Position numbers and translations under genes: made by a program. Positions 17,971-28,200 of a stretch of DNA of 64,000 bases are shown here, one piece after another. Every line of letters begins with the position of its first letter. The first letter of the stretch is position 1. The DNA lies in NCBI RefSeq assembly GCF_037963835.1, contig NZ_CP150145.1, positions 2,046,001 through 2,110,000 of the forward strand, in the 5' to 3' direction. The notes beneath the pieces were generated by a model, which was not told the DNA's origin, made no database searches, and worked only from the letters and a program-made list of their open reading frames with translations. The stretch comes from Paenibacillus sp. FSL H8-0332 (lineage in GTDB: Bacteria; Bacillota; Bacilli; Paenibacillales; Paenibacillaceae).

Positions 17971-18660
17971 TTAAAATACAATGGTTTCGGGGGTTACACC
18001 CTTGGGATATTCTTCCTCCCATACAGTTTTGTCCATATAGGCTTGATACCACATGTCGCCAATCACATCCGGATCATTGATTGTACCAGTACCCGACTCC
18101 TTAATCAACAAGCCTAAAGAACGGTGACCAACAAAAATGCCTTGAGCAGCCAATGAAGTATGAAGATTAGCTGCATAATTGCGCAGCCCTGAAAGAGCAA
18201 TACCGATATTCCCCATCATTGGGACGGGGTACATGGCAGATAATCCTGTGGTAAAGAGTATGGAACCTTCTTTCTTAGCGAGCATATCAGGGAGAACAGC
18301 ATTGACAACTTGGATGGCACTGACCACATTGGCCTCAAATGCGTCCCGTACATTCTCTACGGTTAACTCCAATACAGAGGTGGGAGGATAGTTGCCTGCT
18401 GTAGGACTGAATTCCAGTACATCAATCTGGCCATACTGTGCTTTAATGTCACTGATCGCCTGTTCAATTTGTTCTTTACTGAAAATATCCGCTATGAAAG
18501 AAGAGGCCTCAATACCCTCCGCTTTCAATTCATCCACCATTTCTTGCAGCTTTGCGGCGTTTCTTGCGACTAATGCGACTTGGAAGCCATTTTTTCCAAA
18601 GCTCTTCGCAATAGACATTCCTAATCCCTTACCTGCACCAATGATCGCTAGTGTTTTCAT
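17971..18660 (-). CDS. Short-chain dehydrogenase/reductase (SDR) family protein
   Basis: A 229-residue SDR oxidoreductase beginning MKTLAIIGAGKGLGMSIAK, which contains the GxxxGxG cofactor motif. The acidic-residue pattern ADIFSKEQIEQAISDI follows and an NxxG-like position is altered. The usual Tyr-x3-Lys active-site pair is not seen: the expected place reads LFTTGLSAMYPVPMMGNIGIALSGLRNY, without a lysine, so the enzyme may be catalytically unusual or act on NAD(P)H in another way. The ATG at 18660 has GGAGA upstream; the frame extends further without support. It is divergent from a TetR gene, and a palindrome lies inside its promoter. Confidence 0.85.
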   Translation of the reverse strand: MKTLAIIGAGKGLGMSIAKSFGKNGFQVALVARNAAKLQEMVDELKAEGIEASSFIADIFSKEQIEQAISDIKAQYGQIDVLEFSPTAGNYPPTSVLELTVENVRDAFEANVVSAIQVVNAVLPDMLAKKEGSILFTTGLSAMYPVPMMGNIGIALSGLRNYAANLHTSLAAQGIFVGHRSLGLLIKESGTGTINDPDVIGDMWYQAYMDKTVWEEEYPKGVTPETIVF

Positions 18661-18701
18661 ATCTGATTCTCCTTTTATGCATACGTGAGTGTAATTGACA
18701 A

Positions 18702-18735
18702 TTTTAATTGTAAAATCTACAATTAAAACGTTCAA
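18702..18735 (-). promoter_or_regulatory. SDR promoter with overlapping TetR operator candidate
   Basis: On the minus strand TTGAAC (18735-18730) and TACAAT (18712-18707) are 17 bases apart. A perfect 10-bp inverted repeat, TTTTAATTGT (18702-18711) and ACAATTAAAA (18719-18728) with a 7-base spacer, covers the spacer and the -10, the place expected for repression by the divergent TetR protein. Confidence 0.65.
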
Positions 18736-18814
18736 TGGTTGATATGAGTCAACATGACATTTAAACATCATTTTATATATATTTGACTATTATTTATGAA
18801 GGAGTGGCTTATTA

Positions 18815-19402
18815 TTGGGCAAGGATAAGGTGGATCTGCGTATTCTTAAAACGCGAAAAGCGATTAAGGAAGCCTTCTTGCGACTAGTGCAAACCAAAGG
18901 TTACGAACGAATTACTGTACAAGACATTGCCGACGAAGCGATGATAAATCGAAACACATTTTATTTACATTATGTAGATAAACCTGAATTCATGGACAAG
19001 TTATTTCAGGAGAACGTACAGAATTTGAATGCTTGCTTGAGCCTGGAGGTGAGCTCGATCCATGAGATGGACAAGGATATGTTCGGTACGATGATAAAAA
19101 CGATTTTCGACAATATCGATGCAAACATGATATTCTTTAAAACCATGCTGACTCAAAACATTCACCCAAACTTCCCCATCTACTTAAAAGACGCTTTTAA
19201 AACGTTTATCTTCGCCGGAATCAGCGATTTCCGCCACGATGAACGGATGGAAATTGGCCTCGAGTACATGATATCGGGATTGGTAGGTGCGATTTGTCTA
19301 TGGATTGTTGAACGTGAGAATTATAAGATGGATGACTTTATCAACCATCTGAGTGAAATTCATTATCATAACATGGTTGACTTGCTGAAGAATACTAGAT
19401 AG
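18815..19402 (+). CDS. TetR-family transcriptional regulator
   Basis: A 195-residue repressor. The N-terminal helix-turn-helix spans about 8-55 (RKAIKEAFLRLVQTKGYERITVQDIADEAMINRNTFYLHYVDKPEFMD), a close match to TetR/AcrR DNA-binding domains. The C-terminal domain fits the TetR_C_7-like group (DDFINHLSEIHYHNMVDLL). The TTG start at 18815 has GAAGGAG ten bases upstream. It faces the SDR gene across 154 bases containing a palindrome, so it probably represses that gene and perhaps itself. Ligand unknown. Confidence 0.9.
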   Translation: MGKDKVDLRILKTRKAIKEAFLRLVQTKGYERITVQDIADEAMINRNTFYLHYVDKPEFMDKLFQENVQNLNACLSLEVSSIHEMDKDMFGTMIKTIFDNIDANMIFFKTMLTQNIHPNFPIYLKDAFKTFIFAGISDFRHDERMEIGLEYMISGLVGAICLWIVERENYKMDDFINHLSEIHYHNMVDLLKNTR

Positions 19403-19422
19403 CAAAATAACTAATCCACACC

Positions 19423-19466
19423 AATAAACCGCAACTGAGCCGTTCTCAGTGCGGTTTATTTTGCTT
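19423..19466 (+). terminator. Terminator after the TetR gene
   Basis: AATAAACCGCA-a-CTGAG pairs with CTCAG-TGCGGTTTATT, followed by TTGCTTTT. Confidence 0.8.
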
Positions 19467-19537
19467 TTCAGACATTTTCTCTTAAAAATTCAGGACTTTT
19501 TTCGTTTTCCGAGTGTATTAACCCTATTTTGGGGCAT

Positions 19538-19566
19538 TTGACGCAGCTTTTGTCGAGATTTGTTAA
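19538..19566 (+). promoter_or_regulatory. Weak promoter candidate for the giant surface-protein operon
   Basis: TTGACG (19538-19543) and TGTTAA (19561-19566) are 17 bases apart, 110 bases before the TTG start. The -10 matches the consensus in only four positions. It is the only reasonable pair seen in the 270-base gap. Confidence 0.3.
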
Positions 19567-19675
19567 GAGTTTGTTTAGAGCCGCCTGATAGAATAAACGC
19601 AGATATGAAAAAATAGGCAGCGAATCTTGCTGCACGCCGGACAGGAAATGATGAACGAATAAGGGGGAGCATCAA

Positions 19676-22600
19676 TTGTTAATGAGCAGGAGATTGAAGA
19701 GATATACCTCGCTAAGCTTAATTCTTAGTATGTTGCTATCGTTAATACCCAGTTCCTTTAGCGGACTGGCAGAGGCAGCGGGTGATGATTTTGAAGTCAA
19801 GTTTCTAAACGGACAACATGTTGGGAACCTAAGCTACCCTGCGGATAATACATTCCTCAACTTTTATACCGAGGAGCAAGGCTTCAAACAGACAGAGAAA
19901 GACAAAGATGCCAAATATGATTGGGTCAAGGGAGATATCTTTGCCGGTGTCGATGATAATGAGGCCACGGTTCAATTCCAGGTGAAGGTAGCCGACAATA
20001 CGCTTCTGAAAAATATGGCGGAGAGCGGACATGCGGAGATGCTTACAGGGTTCTCTGTACTGCGCCGTCACTCCGGGTTCTTATGGACGCGTCATTCGTC
20101 TATTACAGTAAACATTGACGGAAAAGATATTATTAATGAACGAACCGGCAGCAGCCAGCGGTATAACAAATCTGCCAAGGCCATCATCAAACCTGATTCT
20201 GTTATTAACATTAGGGTCTGGGGCGAAGGCGATGACGACGGTGAAGCAGCCGGTGTACGCGGATTCTACCTCAAGTTCCAGGACCTCAAGCGTCCGGTGA
20301 TTGATAACTATACCTTTACCGGCAATGGTGCAGAACGGCTCAATGAGAATATTAACCAGAAAGAGCTGTATGTCAAAAGAGACGAGAATATCACGCTCAG
20401 CTACAACTTCAGCGAGCCGGTCAGACCGACTTCGGTCGTGGAAGCAAACTCCGATTATTTCCTGCGGCATAAGTTGTTTGTTAGTGATCCGGGCACTGGA
20501 CTTCCGGCAGCCGGAGAGCAGCAGTATCTGCAGAATATTAGCTTTACCAAGAATAGTTTAACTTCCTACCAGAAAAAGATTGCCTATAAATATACGGGAG
20601 TTCCTTTCCATAACAGCGGCAACCTTCCATTGAGACCCTTAATTACCGGCGGGACCACCGGCGGTGCGCAGATGGATCTGTCGCTGGATAATAAATTGAA
20701 AGAAGCCGTGCTCAGTGATGCGGCAGGTAATAAAGCGGTTGTCAATCTCAACACTGTACCTAGCAGCGGCAGCAATGCTTGGCTGGACCGGAAAAGCGGG
20801 AATCCGTTTGACTTTGACCGGGGCGGCTTCCGCGTCATTGTAGATGCCGTACGTCCGAAGTATTCGAAGACCAAGAATGGCATTCAGCCGGAGATCCTGA
20901 CCGGGGTTACGCTCAATAAGGGAGATGTCATTGACTTCACTCTGCAGATGACGGAAGAAGCGATTGCCAAAACCGGCTGGGAGGAGAAGAAGACCTTCAT
21001 CCTCTTCAATAACGGAATGAAAGCCTATTATGTTATAGGCAGAAATACACCGAATTGGACGTTCCGTATGACCGTGCCTGACGGGCTGACTGTGGAAACT
21101 CCGCTGCTCAAGGCCGTAGCCATATCCAATGATGCCAAGGGCGGCAGCGAGCCTATCCAGATGGATACCGATGTTATCCAGGATTACGCAGGTAACTTGC
21201 TGATTCAGCCTGCGAACTTTGATGGAATCCATGAAGAGAAGTTCCCTAATATTGAAGGCGGTGACTTTTCACTCGCCAACTCCAAGATTGACTGGGCGAA
21301 CCTGTTCATCGACAACACGGAGCCGGTGATCGGTTACCGGTTCGAGACAGGCGGTGCGACGGATACAACCTATGCCAAAAAAGGTAAGGTGACCATCGAC
21401 GCCAACGATCCTTCCATTAAAGTACCGCATCTTGATCCTACTGTAGCTGACCGTGGAACAGAGCGGCCGAGCCGCGGGATCTACCGCCCTTCCAATCTGA
21501 GTGCGGAAGCCTCACCTTCGGTAGGTCTGGTGTACTACTGGTGGAGCCAGGATAAGGCTGATCCATTCGCTGGCGTAGCCGGAGATCATTATGCAGCGCT
21601 TAAGCGTTACGCACTCTCCGCCAAGCAGCCGTCGGAAGAGCTGTATCCGGGAGAATTCGAGAATGTAGAGCTGTCGGTAGTGAATAACAAGACGAACCTG
21701 CTCGCTCCTCCGGCGGAAGCCTTCGAGGAAGGGAACAGCGGCGAGTGGTATCTGCACACCTGGACTGCCGATATGTCCTGGGATTCAGCCAGGGAATTGA
21801 TGCAGCATGAGAAGAAAGACGTCTACAAGAAAACCCATGAGGAACAGTATAAAGCTTGGAAAGCAGAGGCACCGGGATCAGAGACAGATAAAATCTTCTA
21901 TGCCGATAATCAGGCGCTGGCCGCTGTTGGACAATACGGCGATAAGAGTGTCTGGCCGCTTGAAGATTTCAAGAAGGACGATTCTAACTGGAAGCATGAA
22001 GTAGGCGTTCTTAAGCTGGACAACCAGGGGCCTGCCATTACGCTAGCCGCCGAGGATACCGCTACGGTACAGGCTCTGGTGAAGGACCCGCATAGCGGAG
22101 TCAGCAGCGTGCAGTATCAATGGGTGAAGGACGGGGATTCCCCGGCGAGCGGAAAATGGGCAGATACACCATATTCCGGCACGACCGTAACCCGGTCTAC
22201 CTATGAGGATATTGATGAGGACGGCTCCTACTGGCTCTATCTGAAGGCGCTGGATAAAGCGGGCAATGAGACGATCAAGACGCCGCAGGAAAGAGCAGTG
22301 GTTGTGAGTTCGGAGGCTGCGATTCCAACGCAGTTCACACCGGAAGCTAATCCAAACTATGTGAAGAGTCATGATGTTACGTTCCAGATCAGCGGTGTGC
22401 ATCCCGATTATGTGGGCTATGCCATCAGCGACAGCTCTCTTCGTCCAGGGGATAGTGAATTCACCGGGCTGGAGGTTTCTGAGTCATCCGGTATATCTCC
22501 ACTGTCTGAGAAAAGTTTGATTGAAGACGGATTGGAACCGGAAGCGTCTGGTGCTCCTACAGAGCCAAGTCCTCCGGCTGAGCCGGAAGTTATAGCAAGC

Positions 22601-25264
22601 ATCGGGCCGGTAGCCATTATGAAGTTCCTGTCGTCCGGGCCAACAGCGCCTTCGTTGACGCCGCTTGAATCGGAAGAGACTCCGGCACCGGATAACAGTG
22701 CCGAGCCGGTAGCGACAGCTGCTGCTTCGGCAGAACCAACTGAACCGGCAGCGGCACCTGCTGCTTCACCGGAAGCCTCCGAACCGGCGGCAGGAAGCAC
22801 CGATGCCAAGCTGGCAGCCAAGGGCCTTGGCTCTTCTGTAAGTGAAGCCACTTACAGCTATGTCGTTCCTGCTGAAAAATTAAAGCTGAACGGAACGCAA
22901 TACATTCATCTTATGGTGAAGCACAGCGACAAAACGTACTACTACTCGAAGGCTTATTATTTTGATAATGAAGCACCGGTAGTATATTTCAGCCCTGATA
23001 GTATTGCTTACCCGCTGCCGCTACAGAAGACTCGGATTAGCGTGTCGGAATTCTACAGCAAAACAGGACTTGTCAGCAAATATAAATGGGTCAGACAACA
23101 AGCGGGTGCAGAAGTACCTACAGAGTCTTCTACAGAATGGAAGGACGTACCGGCAGGCGGTTCGGTGTCCATTGACGACAAATCGCTGAAAGCGGGAGAG
23201 ATTGCCGAATACCGGTTATATGTACTCGCGGTTGACGGGGCGGGCAACAGCTCTGTGACTGCAAGCGCAGGAACCTTCAAAGTATCGGCAACCACACAAC
23301 CGGAGGCACCTGTGTCCAATGCCAAGTCTTCTCTGATCTATCTGTCCGGGGATACAGCGGACGGCTACACAGCCATTGTGAAGCTGAGTCTCGAAACGGA
23401 GGACAAGACCGGTTATGAATATTCGGTCTCACCGGATAACGGGGTGAGCTGGCTGAACTGGAAGCCTTACACCAACTTCGTAGCTGTGAAGGTTCCGACG
23501 AGTAAGCCTGAGGAGCTTCAGGTGTGGGTGAAGTACAGAACGCCGGGCGGTCTGATCAGCAAACCGGCCAAGCTTGATGTCGATGGAGCTTCTACCAGCG
23601 TACAGCCGGTCTATGCGCTTGCTTCACTCAGCGTGAACAGCCCGGTCAATGCCAAGGTTGGCGCAGATATTGAGATCGCGCTCCCGCCGGGTATCCGCGT
23701 AATGCCATCGAAGATTAACCCTTCGGTGCCTGTGCGGACCGGGAATTCATTCAAGATCTACGAGAATGGTTACTACAGCTTCGATCTGACCGATCTCAGT
23801 GATCCGGACCGGACAGATACGCTGTATCTGGTCGTGAAGAATATTGACGGTACGCCTCCTGAAGGAACCGTTGAATATTCATACATGGAGAGTACGAACG
23901 GTAATGTGGTTGCCCTTCTCCAGAGCACCTCTGAGCCGGTCACGGTTGTGAACAATGGCGGCAAGACGGCCTATACCTTCACGGAGAACGGCAAGTTCGA
24001 ATTCGAAATTAAGGATGCAGCCGGAAATGTCAATAAGGTTGAAGCAACGGTTGCGAACATTAACAAGGAAGTCCCTAGGGTAAAAGTAGTCCGTTCCTAC
24101 CAATATGGCGAGAATGGAAGCCAGACCTTCGGCACCCTGAAGGATAACAGCGGCAATGTGCTGTTCTCTACTGGGGTTACGGTTACGGTAGAGAAGGCGG
24201 ATGCTTCGGCTAAAGCGTTCAACATCATCAGTCCGGATAAGAGCATTACACTCATGGAGAATGGAACGGCTTCATTCACTGTGGTGGATGTATACGGCAA
24301 TACGACAGTTATCAAAGAGAAGGTAAACAATATTCTCTCTGCGCCGCCAGTACCGGACAAAGTGGCCTATACCTTTGTAGATGCCGAAGGCAAAGCGGTT
24401 CCGGCCGATCAGATTGTGACCATCGGCGGACAGAAATATGCCAAAGGCAAAGTGAAGATTACGCTTAGCGGCACAGTAGCTGCCCCTAACCACATGTTCT
24501 CGGGCGTAAGACCTATTCAGGGCGGAGCCGCGTATACGAACCAGATCAGTAAAGCGGATGGAACGTACAGCTACTCGCGTGCTTTTGAGAGCAGCGGTTC
24601 AGCGGTCATTGCCATCTCGGATCTGCTGGGCAATGTGAACAAGGTTCCGGTGACCATTGCAGGACTTGATAACACAGCGCCTGAGCTGATACTGAACAAG
24701 GAAACAGTAGGGATTGTTCAGAACAAGAAAGACTTTAACTTCCGTACGGATCTCGGTGGCTTTACTGTTTCTGATAATGTATCGGCTGAAGCTAACGTGA
24801 AAGTATCGGTCAGCGGGCTGGATCTGAGCAAGCTTGGACGCCAGCGCGTAGCGTACACAGCAGTTGATCAGGTAGGCAATAAGTCGGTGGTCTATCAGGA
24901 TGTGGTGGTCGTGAAGGACGGCGGATTGCTGGTCTTCGGTAACGATACCTTAATCTCAGCTTCATCCGGCGAATCTGCATTGTTCAATACCAACACCATT
25001 ACCTTCAAGGTATCCGGCTTCAACCTGATGAAGGTAGGCGGAGTAGACAAGGTCAATCAGGCAGGAACGTTCGATATTCTGTATTACCCTGGTCTGTACC
25101 GCGAAGGACAGCTGAAGCTGGTGAAGCAGAAGCTAAGCTACGCTGAACTGGTCAGCAGTAATTTCAAGGTCACCTTCCCGAAAACAGGCTGGTACACCAT
25201 TGTGGTGAGAACCCAGGAGCGTGACCGTGAATTTGCTACCTTCTTTGTCGGCAATCTGAAATAG
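19676..25264 (+). CDS. Giant secreted Ig-like repeat protein, first gene of the surface operon
   Basis: A 1862-residue exported protein. The N-terminus SRRLKRYTSLSLILSMLLSLI with an Ala-rich cleavage region near residue 34 is a signal peptide. The remainder is beta-rich, with several bacterial Ig-like or Ig/fibronectin-type units recognisable by 'DGSYWLYLKALDKAGNET', 'AEYRLYVLAVDGAGNSS', 'GKFEFEIKDAAGNVNKV' and 'VAYTAVDQVGNKSVV'. A Pro-Ala-Glu-Ser-rich flexible stretch lies at about 955-1052. There are no SLH domains and no LPxTG sorting signal, so it is either released or held by its partners. The TTG start at 19676 has GGGGGAG six bases upstream; an in-frame ATG two codons later has poorer spacing. 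The next giant gene starts 27 bases after its stop. Function unknown. Confidence 0.85.
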   Translation: MLMSRRLKRYTSLSLILSMLLSLIPSSFSGLAEAAGDDFEVKFLNGQHVGNLSYPADNTFLNFYTEEQGFKQTEKDKDAKYDWVKGDIFAGVDDNEATVQFQVKVADNTLLKNMAESGHAEMLTGFSVLRRHSGFLWTRHSSITVNIDGKDIINERTGSSQRYNKSAKAIIKPDSVINIRVWGEGDDDGEAAGVRGFYLKFQDLKRPVIDNYTFTGNGAERLNENINQKELYVKRDENITLSYNFSEPVRPTSVVEANSDYFLRHKLFVSDPGTGLPAAGEQQYLQNISFTKNSLTSYQKKIAYKYTGVPFHNSGNLPLRPLITGGTTGGAQMDLSLDNKLKEAVLSDAAGNKAVVNLNTVPSSGSNAWLDRKSGNPFDFDRGGFRVIVDAVRPKYSKTKNGIQPEILTGVTLNKGDVIDFTLQMTEEAIAKTGWEEKKTFILFNNGMKAYYVIGRNTPNWTFRMTVPDGLTVETPLLKAVAISNDAKGGSEPIQMDTDVIQDYAGNLLIQPANFDGIHEEKFPNIEGGDFSLANSKIDWANLFIDNTEPVIGYRFETGGATDTTYAKKGKVTIDANDPSIKVPHLDPTVADRGTERPSRGIYRPSNLSAEASPSVGLVYYWWSQDKADPFAGVAGDHYAALKRYALSAKQPSEELYPGEFENVELSVVNNKTNLLAPPAEAFEEGNSGEWYLHTWTADMSWDSARELMQHEKKDVYKKTHEEQYKAWKAEAPGSETDKIFYADNQALAAVGQYGDKSVWPLEDFKKDDSNWKHEVGVLKLDNQGPAITLAAEDTATVQALVKDPHSGVSSVQYQWVKDGDSPASGKWADTPYSGTTVTRSTYEDIDEDGSYWLYLKALDKAGNETIKTPQERAVVVSSEAAIPTQFTPEANPNYVKSHDVTFQISGVHPDYVGYAISDSSLRPGDSEFTGLEVSESSGISPLSEKSLIEDGLEPEASGAPTEPSPPAEPEVIASIGPVAIMKFLSSGPTAPSLTPLESEETPAPDNSAEPVATAAASAEPTEPAAAPAASPEASEPAAGSTDAKLAAKGLGSSVSEATYSYVVPAEKLKLNGTQYIHLMVKHSDKTYYYSKAYYFDNEAPVVYFSPDSIAYPLPLQKTRISVSEFYSKTGLVSKYKWVRQQAGAEVPTESSTEWKDVPAGGSVSIDDKSLKAGEIAEYRLYVLAVDGAGNSSVTASAGTFKVSATTQPEAPVSNAKSSLIYLSGDTADGYTAIVKLSLETEDKTGYEYSVSPDNGVSWLNWKPYTNFVAVKVPTSKPEELQVWVKYRTPGGLISKPAKLDVDGASTSVQPVYALASLSVNSPVNAKVGADIEIALPPGIRVMPSKINPSVPVRTGNSFKIYENGYYSFDLTDLSDPDRTDTLYLVVKNIDGTPPEGTVEYSYMESTNGNVVALLQSTSEPVTVVNNGGKTAYTFTENGKFEFEIKDAAGNVNKVEATVANINKEVPRVKVVRSYQYGENGSQTFGTLKDNSGNVLFSTGVTVTVEKADASAKAFNIISPDKSITLMENGTASFTVVDVYGNTTVIKEKVNNILSAPPVPDKVAYTFVDAEGKAVPADQIVTIGGQKYAKGKVKITLSGTVAAPNHMFSGVRPIQGGAAYTNQISKADGTYSYSRAFESSGSAVIAISDLLGNVNKVPVTIAGLDNTAPELILNKETVGIVQNKKDFNFRTDLGGFTVSDNVSAEANVKVSVSGLDLSKLGRQRVAYTAVDQVGNKSVVYQDVVVVKDGGLLVFGNDTLISASSGESALFNTNTITFKVSGFNLMKVGGVDKVNQAGTFDILYYPGLYREGQLKLVKQKLSYAELVSSNFKVTFPKTGWYTIVVRTQERDREFATFFVGNLK

Positions 25265-25291
25265 TTGAAACAAGAACAGGGGGAATACTTG

Positions 25292-28200
25292 GTGAAGTTG
25301 TTGAAACGCATAGTAGCGGTGATGCTCACCTTAATCATGGTATTTCTGTCCACCTCCGAGAGCTTCCATGCTCTCGTTGAGGCGGCCAGCAGTACCAAGA
25401 CAACCATGATCCAGAATGACTTTATTAAGGTCACTGTTGATAACGAAACGGGCCGCTACGGCATTCGCACTGTAGAGGGTCAACCGATCCGCAAGAACGA
25501 CAATAATGTAAACCTGCTGTTCCAGGGAGATGATCCGGAGACGTCGTTCACAACTTTCCGGATTGACGGAACAGATTATATTTACGGCAATAAATACAAG
25601 TTCGATAACAGCCATTATTCAGAGACTACGGCACCTAAAGTAGTAGAGAATTCGAATGGAACCAAGCAATTGGAGATGATCTGGAAGATTAAAGGCGTAG
25701 AGATCAAGCAGATTCTGATGCTCTACACCGACAGCAAGGATGCTGTGAATTCCGGGAATGTCAACATCCGCTATGAAGTGAATAACAAGAGCGGTGCGCA
25801 GGTGCAGATCGGCAGCCGGATTCTGCTGGATACGATGGTCGGCGGAAACGACGGACCGCAGTTCCAGATTGGCACAGCGTACAAGTCACCGCTACAGGTA
25901 GAGCGGAAGCTGGTGCATAACCCGGAGGATGATGCCGGAATCCCGGAAGAGGATAGAGCATACTTCAAGATTCCATCTTACTGGGTTATGCGCGACAAGC
26001 TGGATTTGACGAATCCTCAGGCAACCAATGTGGTGGCCTATGGCTTCAATAACTTTGCCGAGCAGAACATTAATATTGTGGATGAGATGATTGTCGGGCA
26101 CTGGAACGGCCTGGCGAATACGAAATGGGATTATAAAATCCATCCGAATCTGGACTTCACTAGAGACACCAATGATTTCGGCACGGCGGATTCCGCGGTT
26201 GCCTTCTATTGGAACCCCGAGAAGCTGGCACCGGGAGGCTTCCAGAGCTTCGAGACTGTGTACGGACTCGGTGAACTTACTGCACCGGATAAAGTGTTCT
26301 CGATCCGATATGTGGATCAGATTCAGCAGTTAGCCACGGCTCCCCTGGAACCAGGCGAGTCGGTGGCATCGAAGTACGCGGACAACGGGGTCTTTACCAT
26401 CACCACTGAGGTGGAGAACCTGCAAGCCTATAATATGGAGCACTCCAAGATCGAAGTGGAGATGACGCTGGAGAGCGGCCTCAGCTTCGTCAGGCAGGAT
26501 GAGAAGGGCCAGGATGTTAAGGATGCCAACGGCAATCCTGTCCTGGAGAATTCCCGCAGCAAAATGCTGGAGTTCAAAAAGTCAGCCACACCTGATGAAG
26601 CGGCGATGGGCATTGAGCCGAAGTACAAGCCGGGTGACGCGATTACCGCGACCTTCCGTGTTCAAGCCAAAGGCAGACCTTGGCCGGTCACCCGGGAGTA
26701 TATGGTTTCCGCGAGAAGCCCGGAAACGCAGGGCAAAATCGAAGGCGTTAAGGATGAGGGCATCAAGGCCCAATACGAATCAACACGCAGCAACTTCATT
26801 CTGCTGCCGCCGGTCGGGGAAGCAACCGCTACGTATTCCTATGCACTTGCACCGGCAGAGCTGTATAGCACAGATGTGAAATATCTGACGGTGAATCTGT
26901 CCAATATTGAAGCCTATAATACGGGCAATGCGACTACAGCGCCTAACTTTGATCTGTACCTCAAGGATAAAGCGAGCGGAAGCCGCTACAAAGTCAATGT
27001 TCAGGATGCAGTGGTGATGCAACCGACCGATGATGGATACTCCGGCGCAATGCGGATTACGTACCGCGGCGGGGACAGCGTGGACGAAGGCGGCAATGTG
27101 CTGGAAGCCGGGCTTGGGCCTGAATTGCCGCTCGGTGAATACCAGGTGGAGATCGATTACAAAGGCGATGCCGGCGGGGATGAGGAAGTAGCGGCTCTCT
27201 ATGATATGACGACTCCGCAATCTTTCCTGGTCACTGATAACAATGACACACGAATCCGTGAAGCCGGAGTGATGGCCGTATACAGGGAAGCTGTCGATAT
27301 CAGCGGTCTTGCGAACGGCGCTTCAGTGAAGGAGGAGTTGCTGGATCAGCTGAATTCGTTGTTCCCGGGTGAGCCGTTCAAGAATGGTTCGTTCCTCTAC
27401 TCTGCTGTAACTGATTATAAGAAAACCAAGGCTGTATTCGGCGCAGCCAGCAAGGCCGTTGATCCTGAATTCGATATCAGCGAATTCATGGATGACGAAG
27501 CGCTCAAAGAAACGCCTATGTATGCCTACAAATTGTTTGCAACAGAGGAGGACTTTGAAGCCTTCCAGGAGGAAGCAGAATCCGAGGACCCTGAATTCGA
27601 CCGTGAGATTCTGGTTACGGTCCGCGGAATGATCAAGCAGGTAGGCACGGGTGATGAAGAGCAGGTCATCGTGGATACCAAGACAGAACCAGCCATTATT
27701 AATGATGCTGTTGCTTATACAGGTAAGGATCTGGCTTTTGTACGAGGTAAGCTTGATATATTCGGAAATACTCTTCCGGGCGATCTGCCCTTCCTGGATA
27801 CCTTGTTCATCAAGGGTGACGGGACGCTAAGTGTTGCGAGCAGCGGGTTCGTCTTCCATAAGGGCGAATGGACGCTGGATTTCTTCAACGGCTTCTCCAA
27901 ATCGCTTGGGGATGAGAACTATAATCCGTCCAAGGTGGAGACACCAGAGGATGAGGAGGAAGAGGAAGAAGGCAGCAAGGAGGATAAAGGCAATGACGGC
28001 AATCCGGAAGACGACAGCCAGAACGGCAGTCTGAAGTGGGCCATCGGCGGCGTGGGTGACAGATTGAACCCGCTGCGCCAGATCATGATCGGGGATGTGT
28101 ACTTCAACAAGCAGTCCTTGTTCGGGGCTCCAAGCTTCGCAATTGACGGCTTTGGCTTCTCTTTCAATGATTTCATTCTGCGGGAGAATGGTATTTCCTT

